Source of the DNA: Bacillus luti
GTDB taxonomy: Bacteria; Bacillota; Bacilli; Bacillales; Bacillaceae_G
Direction of reading: 5' to 3'
DNA length: 64,000 bases
Assembly: GCF_001884105.1 (NCBI RefSeq)
Contig: NZ_MACI01000053.1
Span: 50,738 to 114,737 of the forward strand
How positions within the stretch are numbered: position 1 is the stretch's first letter; each line of letters opens with the position of its first letter. The position numbers were made by a program, and so were the translations under genes. Of the stretch, positions 9,209 to 18,018 are shown one piece after another. The notes beneath the pieces are model-generated. The model did no database searches. It was not told the DNA's origin and worked only from the letters and a program-made list of their open reading frames with translations.

Positions 9209-10027
9209 ATGAATAAGAAAGCAGTACTTGTCCTTGTGACTTTTGTATTGTTTGTCGCTTCGATTGTGAGCGGTAAATTATACTGGAATAAGAAGGTTGC
9301 GAATGCGACAGGACAGACGAGTGAAGTAACGAACGCAAAGGCTGAAGTGAAAGATAACGGAGCGAAGAAAGAAGAGAAAAAGCAAGATGCGAAATCATCT
9401 TTTAATGAAGCATATGCGAAGAATTTACCAGATGAAGTGAAAGAGAAATTGAAGAAAGCTGCTGCAGATAAAAAGGCAGTAAATCTTGTTATTGTTGGTG
9501 ATGAAGCTTCTTCATCTGAAAAAGATGCTTGGGCAGCTAAGTTTACGGCTAATTTAGAAACTGCTTATGGTAAAGGTTTATGGAATGTGACAGTTAAGGA
9601 ATATAAGGGTGAGAGTACAGAAGAATTAATCTCGAATAAACGTGATAAAGAGATTGCGAAAGAAAATCCAGATGTAATTTTATTTGAGCCACCATTTATT
9701 ACGGACAATGGGAAAAGTGGTAATGGAAACTCTGTCGTGAATACACAAAAGTTTGTTCAAATACTTTCTACTAGTGCAAAAGGCGCTACGATTATGATTC
9801 AACCATCGAACCCAGTGTATGGTGCGAAGAATTATCCGAAAGCGATTGAAGCATTGAAACAATTTGCGACGCAAAATGGTTATACATATGTTGATCATTG
9901 GACAGCTTGGCCTGATGCAGCAACGAAGGCTATTTTACCTTACTTACAAGAAGAGTTCGGTTTCCCAAGTGCTAAAGGTCATGAGGTTTGGGCACAATAT
10001 GTAACGGATTATTTTGTTGCTAAGTAA
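9209..10027 (+). CDS. SGNH/GDSL-like hydrolase family protein, membrane anchored, degenerate motifs
   Basis: A 272-residue protein. It has an N-terminal signal-anchor (residues 4-22), a Lys/Glu-rich linker to about residue 75, and a C-terminal flavodoxin-like SGNH domain. Normal SGNH hydrolases have GDS, a later GxND and a C-terminal DxxH. Here block I reads IVGDEASSS with Glu in place of the usual Ser, the third block reads FEPPFITDN, and the end reads FPSAKGHEVWAQY without a clear DxxH. The fold is likely, but hydrolytic activity is uncertain. GAGGTGA precedes the ATG. Family members often act as O-acetyl esterases on wall glycans. The neighbours fit that, but it is inference. Confidence 0.7.
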   Translation: MNKKAVLVLVTFVLFVASIVSGKLYWNKKVANATGQTSEVTNAKAEVKDNGAKKEEKKQDAKSSFNEAYAKNLPDEVKEKLKKAAADKKAVNLVIVGDEASSSEKDAWAAKFTANLETAYGKGLWNVTVKEYKGESTEELISNKRDKEIAKENPDVILFEPPFITDNGKSGNGNSVVNTQKFVQILSTSAKGATIMIQPSNPVYGAKNYPKAIEALKQFATQNGYTYVDHWTAWPDAATKAILPYLQEEFGFPSAKGHEVWAQYVTDYFVAK

Positions 10028-10037
10028 TAAAGGTACA

Positions 10038-10070
10038 CAAAAGGTATACGAGCAATCGTATACCTTTTAT
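10038..10070 (+). terminator. Rho-independent terminator after the SGNH gene
   Basis: A stem of AAAGGTATACGA pairs with TCGTATACCTTT across a short loop and is followed by a weak T/A tail. Confidence 0.8.
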
Positions 10071-10124
10071 AATAAGAAAGTGAGTAAGTAAGAAATCCTA
10101 ATATATGTATGTAGGAGGAAGACA

Positions 10125-11117
10125 ATGAATTCAATCTTAATCTGCGGTGGAGCTGGCTACATCGGTTCTCACGCTGTGAAAAAATTAGTAGACGAAGGTT
10201 TATCTGTAGTAGTGGTAGATAACTTACAAACAGGTCATGAAGATGCGATTACGGAAGGTGCGAAGTTTTATAACGGTGACCTTCGTGATAAAGCATTTTT
10301 AAGAGATGTTTTTACACAAGAAAATATTGAGGCTGTTATGCATTTCGCGGCTGATTCTTTAGTTGGGGTTAGTATGGAGAAGCCTCTTCAATATTATAAT
10401 AACAATGTGTATGGTGCACTTTGCTTATTAGAGGTAATGGATGAGTTTAAGGTAGATAAGTTTATTTTCTCTTCTACTGCGGCAACGTATGGTGAGGTAG
10501 ATGTAGATCTTATTACTGAGGAAACGATGACAAATCCAACGAATACGTATGGAGAAACGAAGTTAGCAATCGAGAAGATGCTTCATTGGTATAGCCAAGC
10601 TTCTAATTTACGTTATAAGATTTTCAGATACTTTAACGTGGCTGGGGCGACTCCAAATGGTATTATTGGGGAAGATCACCGTCCAGAGACGCATTTAATT
10701 CCTCTTGTGCTGCAAGTAGCATTAGGGCAACGTGAGAAGATTATGATGTTTGGTGATGATTACAATACACCAGATGGTACTTGTATCCGTGATTACATTC
10801 ACGTTGAAGATTTAGTAGCGGCTCATTTCTTAGGGCTTAAAGACCTACAGAACGGCGGAGAAAGTGATTTCTATAACTTAGGAAATGGTAATGGTTTCAG
10901 TGTAAAAGAAATCGTGGATGCAGTTCGTGAAGTTACAAATCATGAAATTCCAGCTGAGGTAGCACCGCGCCGTGCGGGAGATCCAGCACGTTTAGTTGCT
11001 TCTTCTCAGAAAGCGAAAGAGAAGTTAGGTTGGGATCCACAGTATGTAAATGTGAAGACAATCATTGAGCATGCTTGGAATTGGCATCAGAAGAAACCTA
11101 ACGGGTATGAGAAATAA
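10125..11117 (+). CDS. galE: UDP-glucose 4-epimerase
   Basis: A 330-residue extended short-chain dehydrogenase. The NAD-binding loop CGGAGYIGSHA is at the N-terminus, the catalytic Ser/Thr lies in FSSTAATYGE, and the YxxxK pair is in TYGETKLAIEK. RYFNVAGA and the C-terminal GDPARLVA complete the family pattern. It interconverts UDP-glucose and UDP-galactose in the cytosol, giving galactose donors for surface polysaccharides. AGGAGG lies 7 bp before the ATG. It is a single-gene unit with its own terminator. Confidence 0.95.
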   Translation: MNSILICGGAGYIGSHAVKKLVDEGLSVVVVDNLQTGHEDAITEGAKFYNGDLRDKAFLRDVFTQENIEAVMHFAADSLVGVSMEKPLQYYNNNVYGALCLLEVMDEFKVDKFIFSSTAATYGEVDVDLITEETMTNPTNTYGETKLAIEKMLHWYSQASNLRYKIFRYFNVAGATPNGIIGEDHRPETHLIPLVLQVALGQREKIMMFGDDYNTPDGTCIRDYIHVEDLVAAHFLGLKDLQNGGESDFYNLGNGNGFSVKEIVDAVREVTNHEIPAEVAPRRAGDPARLVASSQKAKEKLGWDPQYVNVKTIIEHAWNWHQKKPNGYEK

Positions 11118-11132
11118 GTTTAATAAATAAGT

Positions 11133-11180
11133 AGCGAGTATCGTCGACAAAATATGTTCGACAATACTCGCTCTTTTTTT
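11133..11180 (+). terminator. Rho-independent terminator after galE
   Basis: A 15-bp inverted repeat, AGCGAGTATCGTCGA with one mismatch in the return arm, is followed by TTTTTTT. Confidence 0.85.
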
Positions 11181-11236
11181 GTATGATTTTTGCTATACTA
11201 AACTGTACTATAATACAGAACGGAAGGAGGAAAATG

Positions 11237-11908
11237 ATGAAAATACTTGTAGTTGATGATGAGTCGAGTATTCGTAATTTGATTCGTATGCAGTTAGAGA
11301 TGGAAGGGTATGAAGTGTTGACAGCAGCTGACGGAAGAGAAGCTGTAGAGAAATGGAATGAAGGACCAGATGTATTGATTTTAGATGTTATGCTTCCAGA
11401 TACAGATGGGTATGAGTTGCTTCGTTTGTTCCGTGAGAAGGATAGGGATATTCCAGTACTCATGTTAACTGCAAAGAGTCAGATGAATGATAAATTGCTT
11501 GGCCTGCAACTTGGTGCAGATGATTATGTGACGAAGCCTTTCAATTATGCGGAGCTTATTCTTCGTGTGAAGAATATGAGCAGGCGTGTGAAGAAGACAG
11601 AGGTAACTGTAAGTCACGAGGTAATTCGAGCTGGAGAGTTAATCATTTGTCCTAAGGAAAGAAAAGTACATGTTAGTGGACAAGAAATTCAGTTAACGTA
11701 CCGAGAGTTTAATTTATGTCAGTTGTTTGTTTTGAATCCACAGCGTGTATTTATGAGGGATGAGTTGCTTGAGAAAGTCTGGGGTTTTGAGTATATCGGA
11801 AATACGAGAGCGGTTGATATTATGGTACAAAGACTTCGGAAGAAGCTTGGTACGAGCGGGGAGTATATTAAAACAATTTATGGCGTTGGCTATAAGCTGG
11901 ATTGTTAA
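11237..11908 (+). CDS. OmpR/PhoB-family response regulator
   Basis: A receiver plus winged-helix regulator of 223 residues. The receiver has VVDDE acidic residues, phospho-acceptor Asp50 in VLILDVMLPD, and LTAKSQ and DYVTKPF switch residues. The DNA-binding domain has LTYREFNLCQLF and RAVDIMVQRLRKKL. AGGAGG ends 6 nt before this ATG and only 3 nt before an adjacent in-frame ATG, so the second is preferred. It overlaps the sensor kinase frame. The pgtP gene downstream suggests it controls organophosphate uptake. Enterobacterial PgtA is a different, NtrC-type regulator. Confidence 0.93.
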   Translation: MKILVVDDESSIRNLIRMQLEMEGYEVLTAADGREAVEKWNEGPDVLILDVMLPDTDGYELLRLFREKDRDIPVLMLTAKSQMNDKLLGLQLGADDYVTKPFNYAELILRVKNMSRRVKKTEVTVSHEVIRAGELIICPKERKVHVSGQEIQLTYREFNLCQLFVLNPQRVFMRDELLEKVWGFEYIGNTRAVDIMVQRLRKKLGTSGEYIKTIYGVGYKLDC

Positions 11909-11919
11909 GTGGTGATGAT

Positions 11920-13350
11920 ATGTCGTTGAAACGAAATATGGTATTTGGGATAGTTGGGCTTTTAATCCCGATTCTTGTTCTTTTGTACGCGGTTGTTTAT
12001 ATTACGTTAGAAAAGAATATGTATCATAACGCAGCAGATTCTTTAGAAAAATTAAGTGTCGAAGCACAAATTTATACGATGAATTATTTAGAGAAGGAAG
12101 CAGAGGTGGAGACGCTAGGTCAGAATTCGCTTTTAATTGCTTCTTACTTGGCGAAGCGGATGGATGTCCGTGTACAGATGATTGGGAAGAACGGTGACGT
12201 TGTTGCAGATACACAAAAAGGGGCATTACTTCATCGGAATATTGATATTGAGAGTTCTTTGAAAGGGAAGAAATCTTATGTTTTCGAAGAGGGAGACCCA
12301 GCTCCAATTCTTTTGTTTTCCAGCCCAGTTTATTATGGAAACGATGTCATTGGAAGTATTCGTTTTATAAATGAGTTAACGGGTGAGAAGGAAGTTTTAA
12401 CAAATGTGAGTTGGACGTTTTTGATGACGTCTCTTTGTTTAGTGGCTGCTGGTATTTTCTTTGCAATTCGTTTGGCAAAGTCCCTTCATAAGCCGATTGA
12501 TCAATTAAGACAAATGGCCCAGCGGCTTGCGAATGGTGATTATAAAAGTAAGATTGAACTAAATGAGTATGTGGAAATTGCGCAGCTTTCAGCATCCTTT
12601 AATGCGATGGCTGATGGAATTGAACTGCATATTAAGCAATTGAAGGAAGAAAAAGAGAAACAGAAAGATTTCTTAGACCGTATTACGCATGAGCTGAAAA
12701 CACCGCTAACAGCGATTATTGGTTATGTGGATTTAATTCCGAAGTTACAAGCGAAAGAAGATGTGCAGGAGAGTCTTCGTTATGTGGCTGTGGAAAGTGA
12801 GCGGTTATTATCACTTGTAGAGGAATTACTTAAATCTTCAAAGTACGGGACGAGTACGTTTGAAGTGTCGCCTACAGTTGTGAATATAAAGGAATTAGCA
12901 GAAGAAGCAGTTTCAATTGTGAAACCTCGTCTGCAGCAGTTTGAAATTGAAGTTATAAATGAGTTAACGGATGTATATGTTGTTGCAGATTTTGATAAGA
13001 CGAAGCAAATCTTCTTAAATGTACTTGATAATGCGATTAAATATAGTGATGCTACGCAAATACGCATGAATGTAATTGTAAATGAGCATGAAGCGAAGAT
13101 TTTTGTTCATGATGATGGTATTGGTATAGATGAAGCCGTGCTTGTGGAGTGGGGTGCATCGCCAGTGGGGAAAGTACTGCCTTCTAGTTACGGGAATGGG
13201 TATGGTTTGTATATTTGTCAGGAGATTATGAATAAGCAAGGCGGAAGTATGAAGATTGAGAGTAGTGAAGAGATAGGGACTACAATATTTATTACATTCT
13301 TACTTCCAAGACGGATGGAAGACATAAAAAACTTGAAAGCGGTTAAATGA
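11920..13350 (+). CDS. Sensor histidine kinase with HAMP domain
   Basis: A membrane sensor kinase of 476 residues. Helix 1 is at about residues 7-29, followed by an extracellular domain of about 130 residues, helix 2 near 165-185, a HAMP linker, then HisKA with His257 in RITHELKTPL. The ATPase has N-box NVLDNAIKYS, DDGIGID and GNGYGLYI. The ATG at 11920, preceded by GGTGAT, is preferred to an upstream TTG inside the regulator gene. The ligand is probably extracellular. Co-location with pgtP and a solute-binding-like lipoprotein suggests phosphorylated three-carbon acids (inference). Confidence 0.92.
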   Translation: MSLKRNMVFGIVGLLIPILVLLYAVVYITLEKNMYHNAADSLEKLSVEAQIYTMNYLEKEAEVETLGQNSLLIASYLAKRMDVRVQMIGKNGDVVADTQKGALLHRNIDIESSLKGKKSYVFEEGDPAPILLFSSPVYYGNDVIGSIRFINELTGEKEVLTNVSWTFLMTSLCLVAAGIFFAIRLAKSLHKPIDQLRQMAQRLANGDYKSKIELNEYVEIAQLSASFNAMADGIELHIKQLKEEKEKQKDFLDRITHELKTPLTAIIGYVDLIPKLQAKEDVQESLRYVAVESERLLSLVEELLKSSKYGTSTFEVSPTVVNIKELAEEAVSIVKPRLQQFEIEVINELTDVYVVADFDKTKQIFLNVLDNAIKYSDATQIRMNVIVNEHEAKIFVHDDGIGIDEAVLVEWGASPVGKVLPSSYGNGYGLYICQEIMNKQGGSMKIESSEEIGTTIFITFLLPRRMEDIKNLKAVK

Positions 13351-13416
13351 TACATTTATGAAACAATTATGCGGTATTTTCGAAACAACGTTTTTTTATC
13401 TTGGAGGTAGGCAGAA

Positions 13417-14199
13417 ATGAAAAGGCTATCATTTCAAATTCTTATGTTTGTCCTTTGTATGATTGTTTCTCTCATTTTGTTTTATGTGATGGAGAAGCAA
13501 ATATATAATCGAATTACAATTGTAAATGACAAACAAGCCGTTTTACAAAGAGTGAATGAATCCCTTCCAACTGAAGTAAGAGTAAGGCATGAAAAGTGGG
13601 GAGAAATTGTTGTAACGGATGAAGTTCGTTTACATACGATTGTTTCATTCTTTGACCGAATTCGAATAGAGCCGCGGGATGTTAAGAGCCAAGAACAAGT
13701 ATTTACTGGAGAAGTAACGTACTTGAATGGACATAAGCGTACTTTTGCAGTAGGTGACTTGTTCCAGTATGAGGCGAACGTATACGGAAAGAATGGTATG
13801 GATCCAATGATTTCAGCACTTCAAACGTATTTGTTAAGTCTGTACTACACGCCAGAGCGTATTAGCGATTTCTTTGCTTCAGCAAAGGATGTCGTCGTCC
13901 GCCAAGGTGATGTAGAACGTGCGATGGACCTTACGCACATACTTGATTCGATTCGGTACGCAAAGCAAATTACAGATTACGGAGAAATACAGAAATTATT
14001 ACAATCACAGAATGAACCAATTGCTTATATTACAGCTTATAAAACAGGGAAGCGTATAAAGAATGAGCGAGAAGACATACTTACGATTTCTGTATATCCA
14101 TCTTACTTTGTTGTGCAATATCTCGGTGATAATAACGGGAATGTCATGTATATGAAGGGCTCCCTAGCAGATTTACTCGTAAAGGAGAATGTATCATGA
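13417..14199 (+). CDS. Membrane-anchored protein of unknown function in the pgt operon
   Basis: 260 residues: one N-terminal transmembrane helix (about residues 5-25), then a soluble, probably extracytoplasmic domain. I do not recognise a named family. Its stop overlaps the start of the next gene (ATGA), so the two are translationally coupled, and it sits between a sensor kinase and a solute-binding-like protein. In enterobacterial pgt systems, accessory periplasmic and membrane proteins sit next to the sensor. This protein may have a similar signalling role, but that is by position only. Confidence 0.75.
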   Translation: MKRLSFQILMFVLCMIVSLILFYVMEKQIYNRITIVNDKQAVLQRVNESLPTEVRVRHEKWGEIVVTDEVRLHTIVSFFDRIRIEPRDVKSQEQVFTGEVTYLNGHKRTFAVGDLFQYEANVYGKNGMDPMISALQTYLLSLYYTPERISDFFASAKDVVVRQGDVERAMDLTHILDSIRYAKQITDYGEIQKLLQSQNEPIAYITAYKTGKRIKNEREDILTISVYPSYFVVQYLGDNNGNVMYMKGSLADLLVKENVS

Positions 14200-15230
14200 G
14201 AAAGATAGCCCTTTTCTTCTTTTTGCTAATATTCGGAGGAGCGATGTCTAGTTGCTCTCGAGATACAACCTCTATTAAATATAATAAAAGTGGTCTCCCT
14301 ATTTTGGATGATCGTCATCTTGTTGCTTACGTGGCAGCCCGCGAGGAAGTTGGGGAAGCATTGCTTTCATCATTTTGTAAACCACGCGGATGTACGTATG
14401 AATTTATTCGCCTTTCGACGGAAGAGCTTCTTCGGAGAGTGGAAGAGGAAGCTGGAAATCCGAAAGCGGATATTATTATTGGTGGTACAGTAGATGCACA
14501 TCAAATGATGAAGCAACAGAACCTTTCTATTCCTGTTATGAGCCAGCATGCGAATCGTATTCCGAAGACTGTGAAAGATAAAGACGGTTATTGGTACGGT
14601 TATGAAGTGGAGAAACTGGCGATTGCGATTAATAAAGAGCGGTGGAATGAAGAAATAGCACCGCTCGGTCTCTCGTATCCATCAAGGTGGGAAGAGTTAT
14701 TAAATCCAATATATAAGGGAAAGATTGTCATGCCCGATCCAAATGTTTCAGGTACAGCATATACGTTGTTTCAATCACTTATTGATACTTTAGGTGAAAA
14801 GGAAGCGAAGGAATATGTTAAGAACTTGGCAGAGCAAGTTGGAGAGGTAACGGTTAATGGTTACATACCAGCAGAACTTGTTGCGAGTGGTGAATATATG
14901 ATAGGCATCAATTTTATGGGAGATCAAAGAATGCTTCAAAAACAAGGCTTTCCTATTGTAAGTAACGAACCTGAGCAAACAGGATTATCTGTTAATGCGA
15001 TTTCGAAACTAAAGCGTGCGCCGAGTGGTATTATTGCGGATTTATTTATTGATTATTGTTTATCGGAAGAGGCAGGGCACATTTTAGAAAAAGTTTCGTT
15101 TGGTGTACCAACGATGTTTGCGAAGAATGAGAAAGAAATAGAAGGACAGCCGGTTAGAAGAACGAATCAAAGTATATCAAATAGTGGAATAATCGAGATA
15201 TGGAATAGACAGCGTCTCTCTCAGAAGTGA
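14196..15230 (+). CDS. Extracellular solute-binding lipoprotein, PgtC/ABC iron-binding-like
   Basis: 344 residues. The hydrophobic signal ends in GAMSSC, a plausible though non-classical lipobox, so it is probably a membrane-tethered lipoprotein. The mature part has the type II periplasmic-binding fold pattern: LVAYVAAREEV near the start, KADIIIGGT, YPSRWEELLNP, KIVMPDPNVSGTAY and an AGHILEK segment near the end. This resembles Fe(III)/polyamine-type binding proteins and the PgtC regulatory protein. Lying between a two-component system and pgtP, it more likely presents ligand to the kinase than feeds an ABC importer, since no ABC permease is present. Confidence 0.82.
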   Translation: MRKIALFFFLLIFGGAMSSCSRDTTSIKYNKSGLPILDDRHLVAYVAAREEVGEALLSSFCKPRGCTYEFIRLSTEELLRRVEEEAGNPKADIIIGGTVDAHQMMKQQNLSIPVMSQHANRIPKTVKDKDGYWYGYEVEKLAIAINKERWNEEIAPLGLSYPSRWEELLNPIYKGKIVMPDPNVSGTAYTLFQSLIDTLGEKEAKEYVKNLAEQVGEVTVNGYIPAELVASGEYMIGINFMGDQRMLQKQGFPIVSNEPEQTGLSVNAISKLKRAPSGIIADLFIDYCLSEEAGHILEKVSFGVPTMFAKNEKEIEGQPVRRTNQSISNSGIIEIWNRQRLSQK

Positions 15231-15249
15231 GAAAAGGAGACGAAAATAT

Positions 15250-16584
15250 ATGTTTAAATGGCTTAAGCCAGCACCTGCAATTGAGCGATTACCAGCGAAT
15301 ATGATCGACCGTGTATATCGATTACTACGTATTCGTGTGTTAATCGGGATTTCAGTTGGATACGCTGCTTATTATTTAGTTCGTAGTAACTTTAATTTAT
15401 CTACTACGTATTTAGTAGATGAATTTGGATTTAGCACGACACAAATTGGATTATTAGGCGCAGTAATGGCTGTTGTTTACGGGCTTAGTAAATTCTTTAT
15501 GGGGAATTTATCGGATAAGGCTTTTGCGCAACGATTTATTGCAGTAGGTTTATTTTTATCTGGTCTTGTTAATATTTGTTTCGGCTATGCATCTTCCTTT
15601 GGGATGATTTTAACATTACTTGTTCTAAACGGTATTGTACAAGGTATGGGAGCACCACCTTGTAGCATTGTTATGACGAAATGGTTTTCAAAGAAAGAAC
15701 GTGGTACGAAAACAGGTATTTGGAATATTTCACATAACGTTGGTGGATTACTTGTTCCACCATTCGTTGGAATTGGTGTAGGTATTTTTGGTGAAAGTCA
15801 TTGGCAAGGTGGCGTATTTATTTTCCCAGCCATTATCGCTATGGTAATTTCAGTTCTTGTTTGGATTAATGCGAAGGATACACCAGAATCTGAAGGTCTT
15901 CCTCCAATTGATGAATATCGTAATGACTATGAAAATCTTGAAAAAGCAGATAATGCTAACAAGATGTCACCAAAAGAAATTTTAATGAAATATGTAGTGA
16001 AAAATAAATTTGTTTGGTTCTTATGTATTGCGAATGCATTTGTTTACTTAATTCGTTTCGGTGTTATTAACTGGGTACCAATTTACTTAACAACAGTGAA
16101 AGGTTTTACAAAAACAGAAGCGCATGCAGCGTATTCAATATTTGAGGCAGCAGCAATTCCGAGTTCTTTAATTGTCGGCTTTTTAAGCGATAAATTATTC
16201 AAAGGAAAACGAATGCCATTATGTGTTATGAGTATGGCTGGGGTTGTTGTTGGAACAATCGTATATTGGCAAGCAACTAATGTTCTTGTTGTGAGTATTG
16301 CAGTTTCTATTATCGGTTGTTTAATTTATGTACCACAATTTTTAATTGGTTTAAGTGCAATGGAATTAGTACCAAAATTTGCAGTAGGTACAACAGTTGG
16401 TATGTGTGGTCTGTTCGGTTATGTTGGAGGAAGTTTCATAGCAAACGCAGCAATTGGTATTATTGTTGATCGTTCTGGCTGGGATGGTTGCTTCATATTA
16501 CTGTTAGCAGGTGGTTTATTAGCAACAATATTCTTACTGATTGTTCAAATGGGACATGAGAGAAAAGGTTCTAAAGTAGCGTAA
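15250..16584 (+). CDS. pgtP: Organophosphate:phosphate antiporter, phosphoglycerate transporter PgtP
   Basis: A 444-residue major facilitator protein of the GlpT/UhpT/PgtP family. The N-terminus has RIRVLIGISVGYAAYYLVRS, the family signature with the substrate-phosphate-binding Arg. Further marks are GLLGAVMAVVYGLSKF, GNLSDK, a charged central loop and the repeated GFLSDKLF in the second half. The family exchanges inorganic phosphate for sugar phosphates or phosphoglycerate across the membrane. It sits 19 bp after the binding-protein gene with AAAGGAGA before its ATG, so it is probably the output of the upstream two-component system. Substrate assignment rests on family and context. Confidence 0.88.
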   Translation: MFKWLKPAPAIERLPANMIDRVYRLLRIRVLIGISVGYAAYYLVRSNFNLSTTYLVDEFGFSTTQIGLLGAVMAVVYGLSKFFMGNLSDKAFAQRFIAVGLFLSGLVNICFGYASSFGMILTLLVLNGIVQGMGAPPCSIVMTKWFSKKERGTKTGIWNISHNVGGLLVPPFVGIGVGIFGESHWQGGVFIFPAIIAMVISVLVWINAKDTPESEGLPPIDEYRNDYENLEKADNANKMSPKEILMKYVVKNKFVWFLCIANAFVYLIRFGVINWVPIYLTTVKGFTKTEAHAAYSIFEAAAIPSSLIVGFLSDKLFKGKRMPLCVMSMAGVVVGTIVYWQATNVLVVSIAVSIIGCLIYVPQFLIGLSAMELVPKFAVGTTVGMCGLFGYVGGSFIANAAIGIIVDRSGWDGCFILLLAGGLLATIFLLIVQMGHERKGSKVA

Positions 16585-16596
16585 TAGTTTTATTCG

Positions 16597-16632
16597 AAAA
16601 GCTATCCAATTATCATTTTGGATGGCTTTTTC
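16597..16632 (+). terminator. Rho-independent terminator after pgtP
   Basis: AAAAGCTATCCA pairs with TGGATGGCTTTT with one G-U pair and is followed by TTCC. Confidence 0.75.
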
Positions 16633-16824
16633 CATATAATATAATCTTTCCTTAAAACTATCTTAAAAGATAGGATGTCATATTTCTAATCATTGGAATT
16701 TTTGTTACAATATAAATGAATGTGTAAAACTTTGTAAAAATAATGTAATAATATGTAATTAGTTTTCAGAAAGTTTTGTACAATTTTTATATTAAACTAT
16801 TAAGTTATAAAAAGGAGAGAGACT

Positions 16825-18018
16825 ATGTTACCAAATACGGTTCGTACTCCAAGCAAGAAGAAGAAATGGATTATTGTCGGGGTTATTGCACTAATTGTTA
16901 TTGTAGCAGCAGTTAATATTTTTATTATGCAAGGCAAGAAGAAGGGCGCAGCAACAAATGCTGATGCTGTAAGTTTTGAGAAAGTAACAGAGCGTAAGCT
17001 AAATAATACGAAGTTAATTTCTGGTCAGGTGAAGCCGGGGAATATTGAAAGTTTCTATGCGGATCCTACTAAAGGAAAAGTGAAAGAGATTGTTGTGAAA
17101 GAAGGGCAAGAGGTAGAGAAAGGTACGAAGTTATTCTCTTATGATAATGAGGAAATTAATCTTCAAATGAAGCAAGCTGAGCTGGATGAGAAGATGGCTG
17201 ATATGCGTTATGATCAAGGGAAAAAGAAGATTGATTCGCTCAAGAAAGAAATAAAGAAGGCGAAAGATAGCGGAGCTGGGAAAGAAGTAACAGATCCGAT
17301 GGAAGAGCAAGTAAGTGAGTTAGAGATGGCTCAAAAGACAACTGATCTTGAGAAAGAGAAAGGGAAGTTGCAGAAAGAAGAGTTAAGTAAAAAGCAGAAA
17401 GAGCTTACGATTTATAGTAATTTTACTGGTGTTGTTCAAAAGTTAGATAAAGATGCGGCGCAAAGTTCATCTCAAGCGTTAGGTGGTCAAGGGAAAGCCT
17501 TCTTACAAGTGGCGTCTAAAGATCCGTTCCAAGTTCAAGGGACGTTAACTGAGCTTCAAAAGTCACAAATTCAACCAGATCAAACATTTACTGTAACAGC
17601 GAAAGCAAATAATAAGAAGAAGTGGACAGGTAAGATTACAGAGGTAAGTGAGTTCCCAACGAGTGCAGAGATGGCTCAAGCTGGCGGTATGGGTGAAGCG
17701 ACTCAAAATATGTCTCAATATACATATAAAGCAAGTCTTGATAGTCAAGATGGTTTATCTCCAGGTTATCACGTTTCATTGCAAGTAAATTTAGAGAATA
17801 AGACGATGATCGCTGTTCCAAGTAAGAGCATTGTAGAAAAGGACGATGATGCATTTGTTTATGTTGAGGATAAAGGTAAGCTTCGTAAACAAAATGTGAA
17901 AAAAGGTTCGAATGATGGAGATTGGACAGAGATTACTGAAGGCGTAACAGTGGGGCAAAAGGTGGTTAAAAATCCTTCCGACAACGTGTATGACGGAATG
18001 GAAGTGAAAGAGAAATGA
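16825..18018 (+). CDS. MacA/YknX-like membrane fusion (efflux adaptor) protein
   Basis: A 397-residue HlyD/RND-type adaptor. It has an N-terminal membrane anchor (residues 15-35), a lipoyl-like half (VKEIVVKEGQEVEKGT), a long Lys/Glu-rich coiled-coil hairpin (about residues 110-200), the second lipoyl half, and a beta-barrel and membrane-proximal region. Its stop overlaps the next ATG (ATGA). With the ATPase and permease it forms a MacAB-type exporter. B. subtilis YknWXYZ, which protects against the SdpC toxin, is the closest system I know, so a role in peptide or toxin resistance is plausible. Confidence 0.88.
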   Translation: MLPNTVRTPSKKKKWIIVGVIALIVIVAAVNIFIMQGKKKGAATNADAVSFEKVTERKLNNTKLISGQVKPGNIESFYADPTKGKVKEIVVKEGQEVEKGTKLFSYDNEEINLQMKQAELDEKMADMRYDQGKKKIDSLKKEIKKAKDSGAGKEVTDPMEEQVSELEMAQKTTDLEKEKGKLQKEELSKKQKELTIYSNFTGVVQKLDKDAAQSSSQALGGQGKAFLQVASKDPFQVQGTLTELQKSQIQPDQTFTVTAKANNKKKWTGKITEVSEFPTSAEMAQAGGMGEATQNMSQYTYKASLDSQDGLSPGYHVSLQVNLENKTMIAVPSKSIVEKDDDAFVYVEDKGKLRKQNVKKGSNDGDWTEITEGVTVGQKVVKNPSDNVYDGMEVKEK

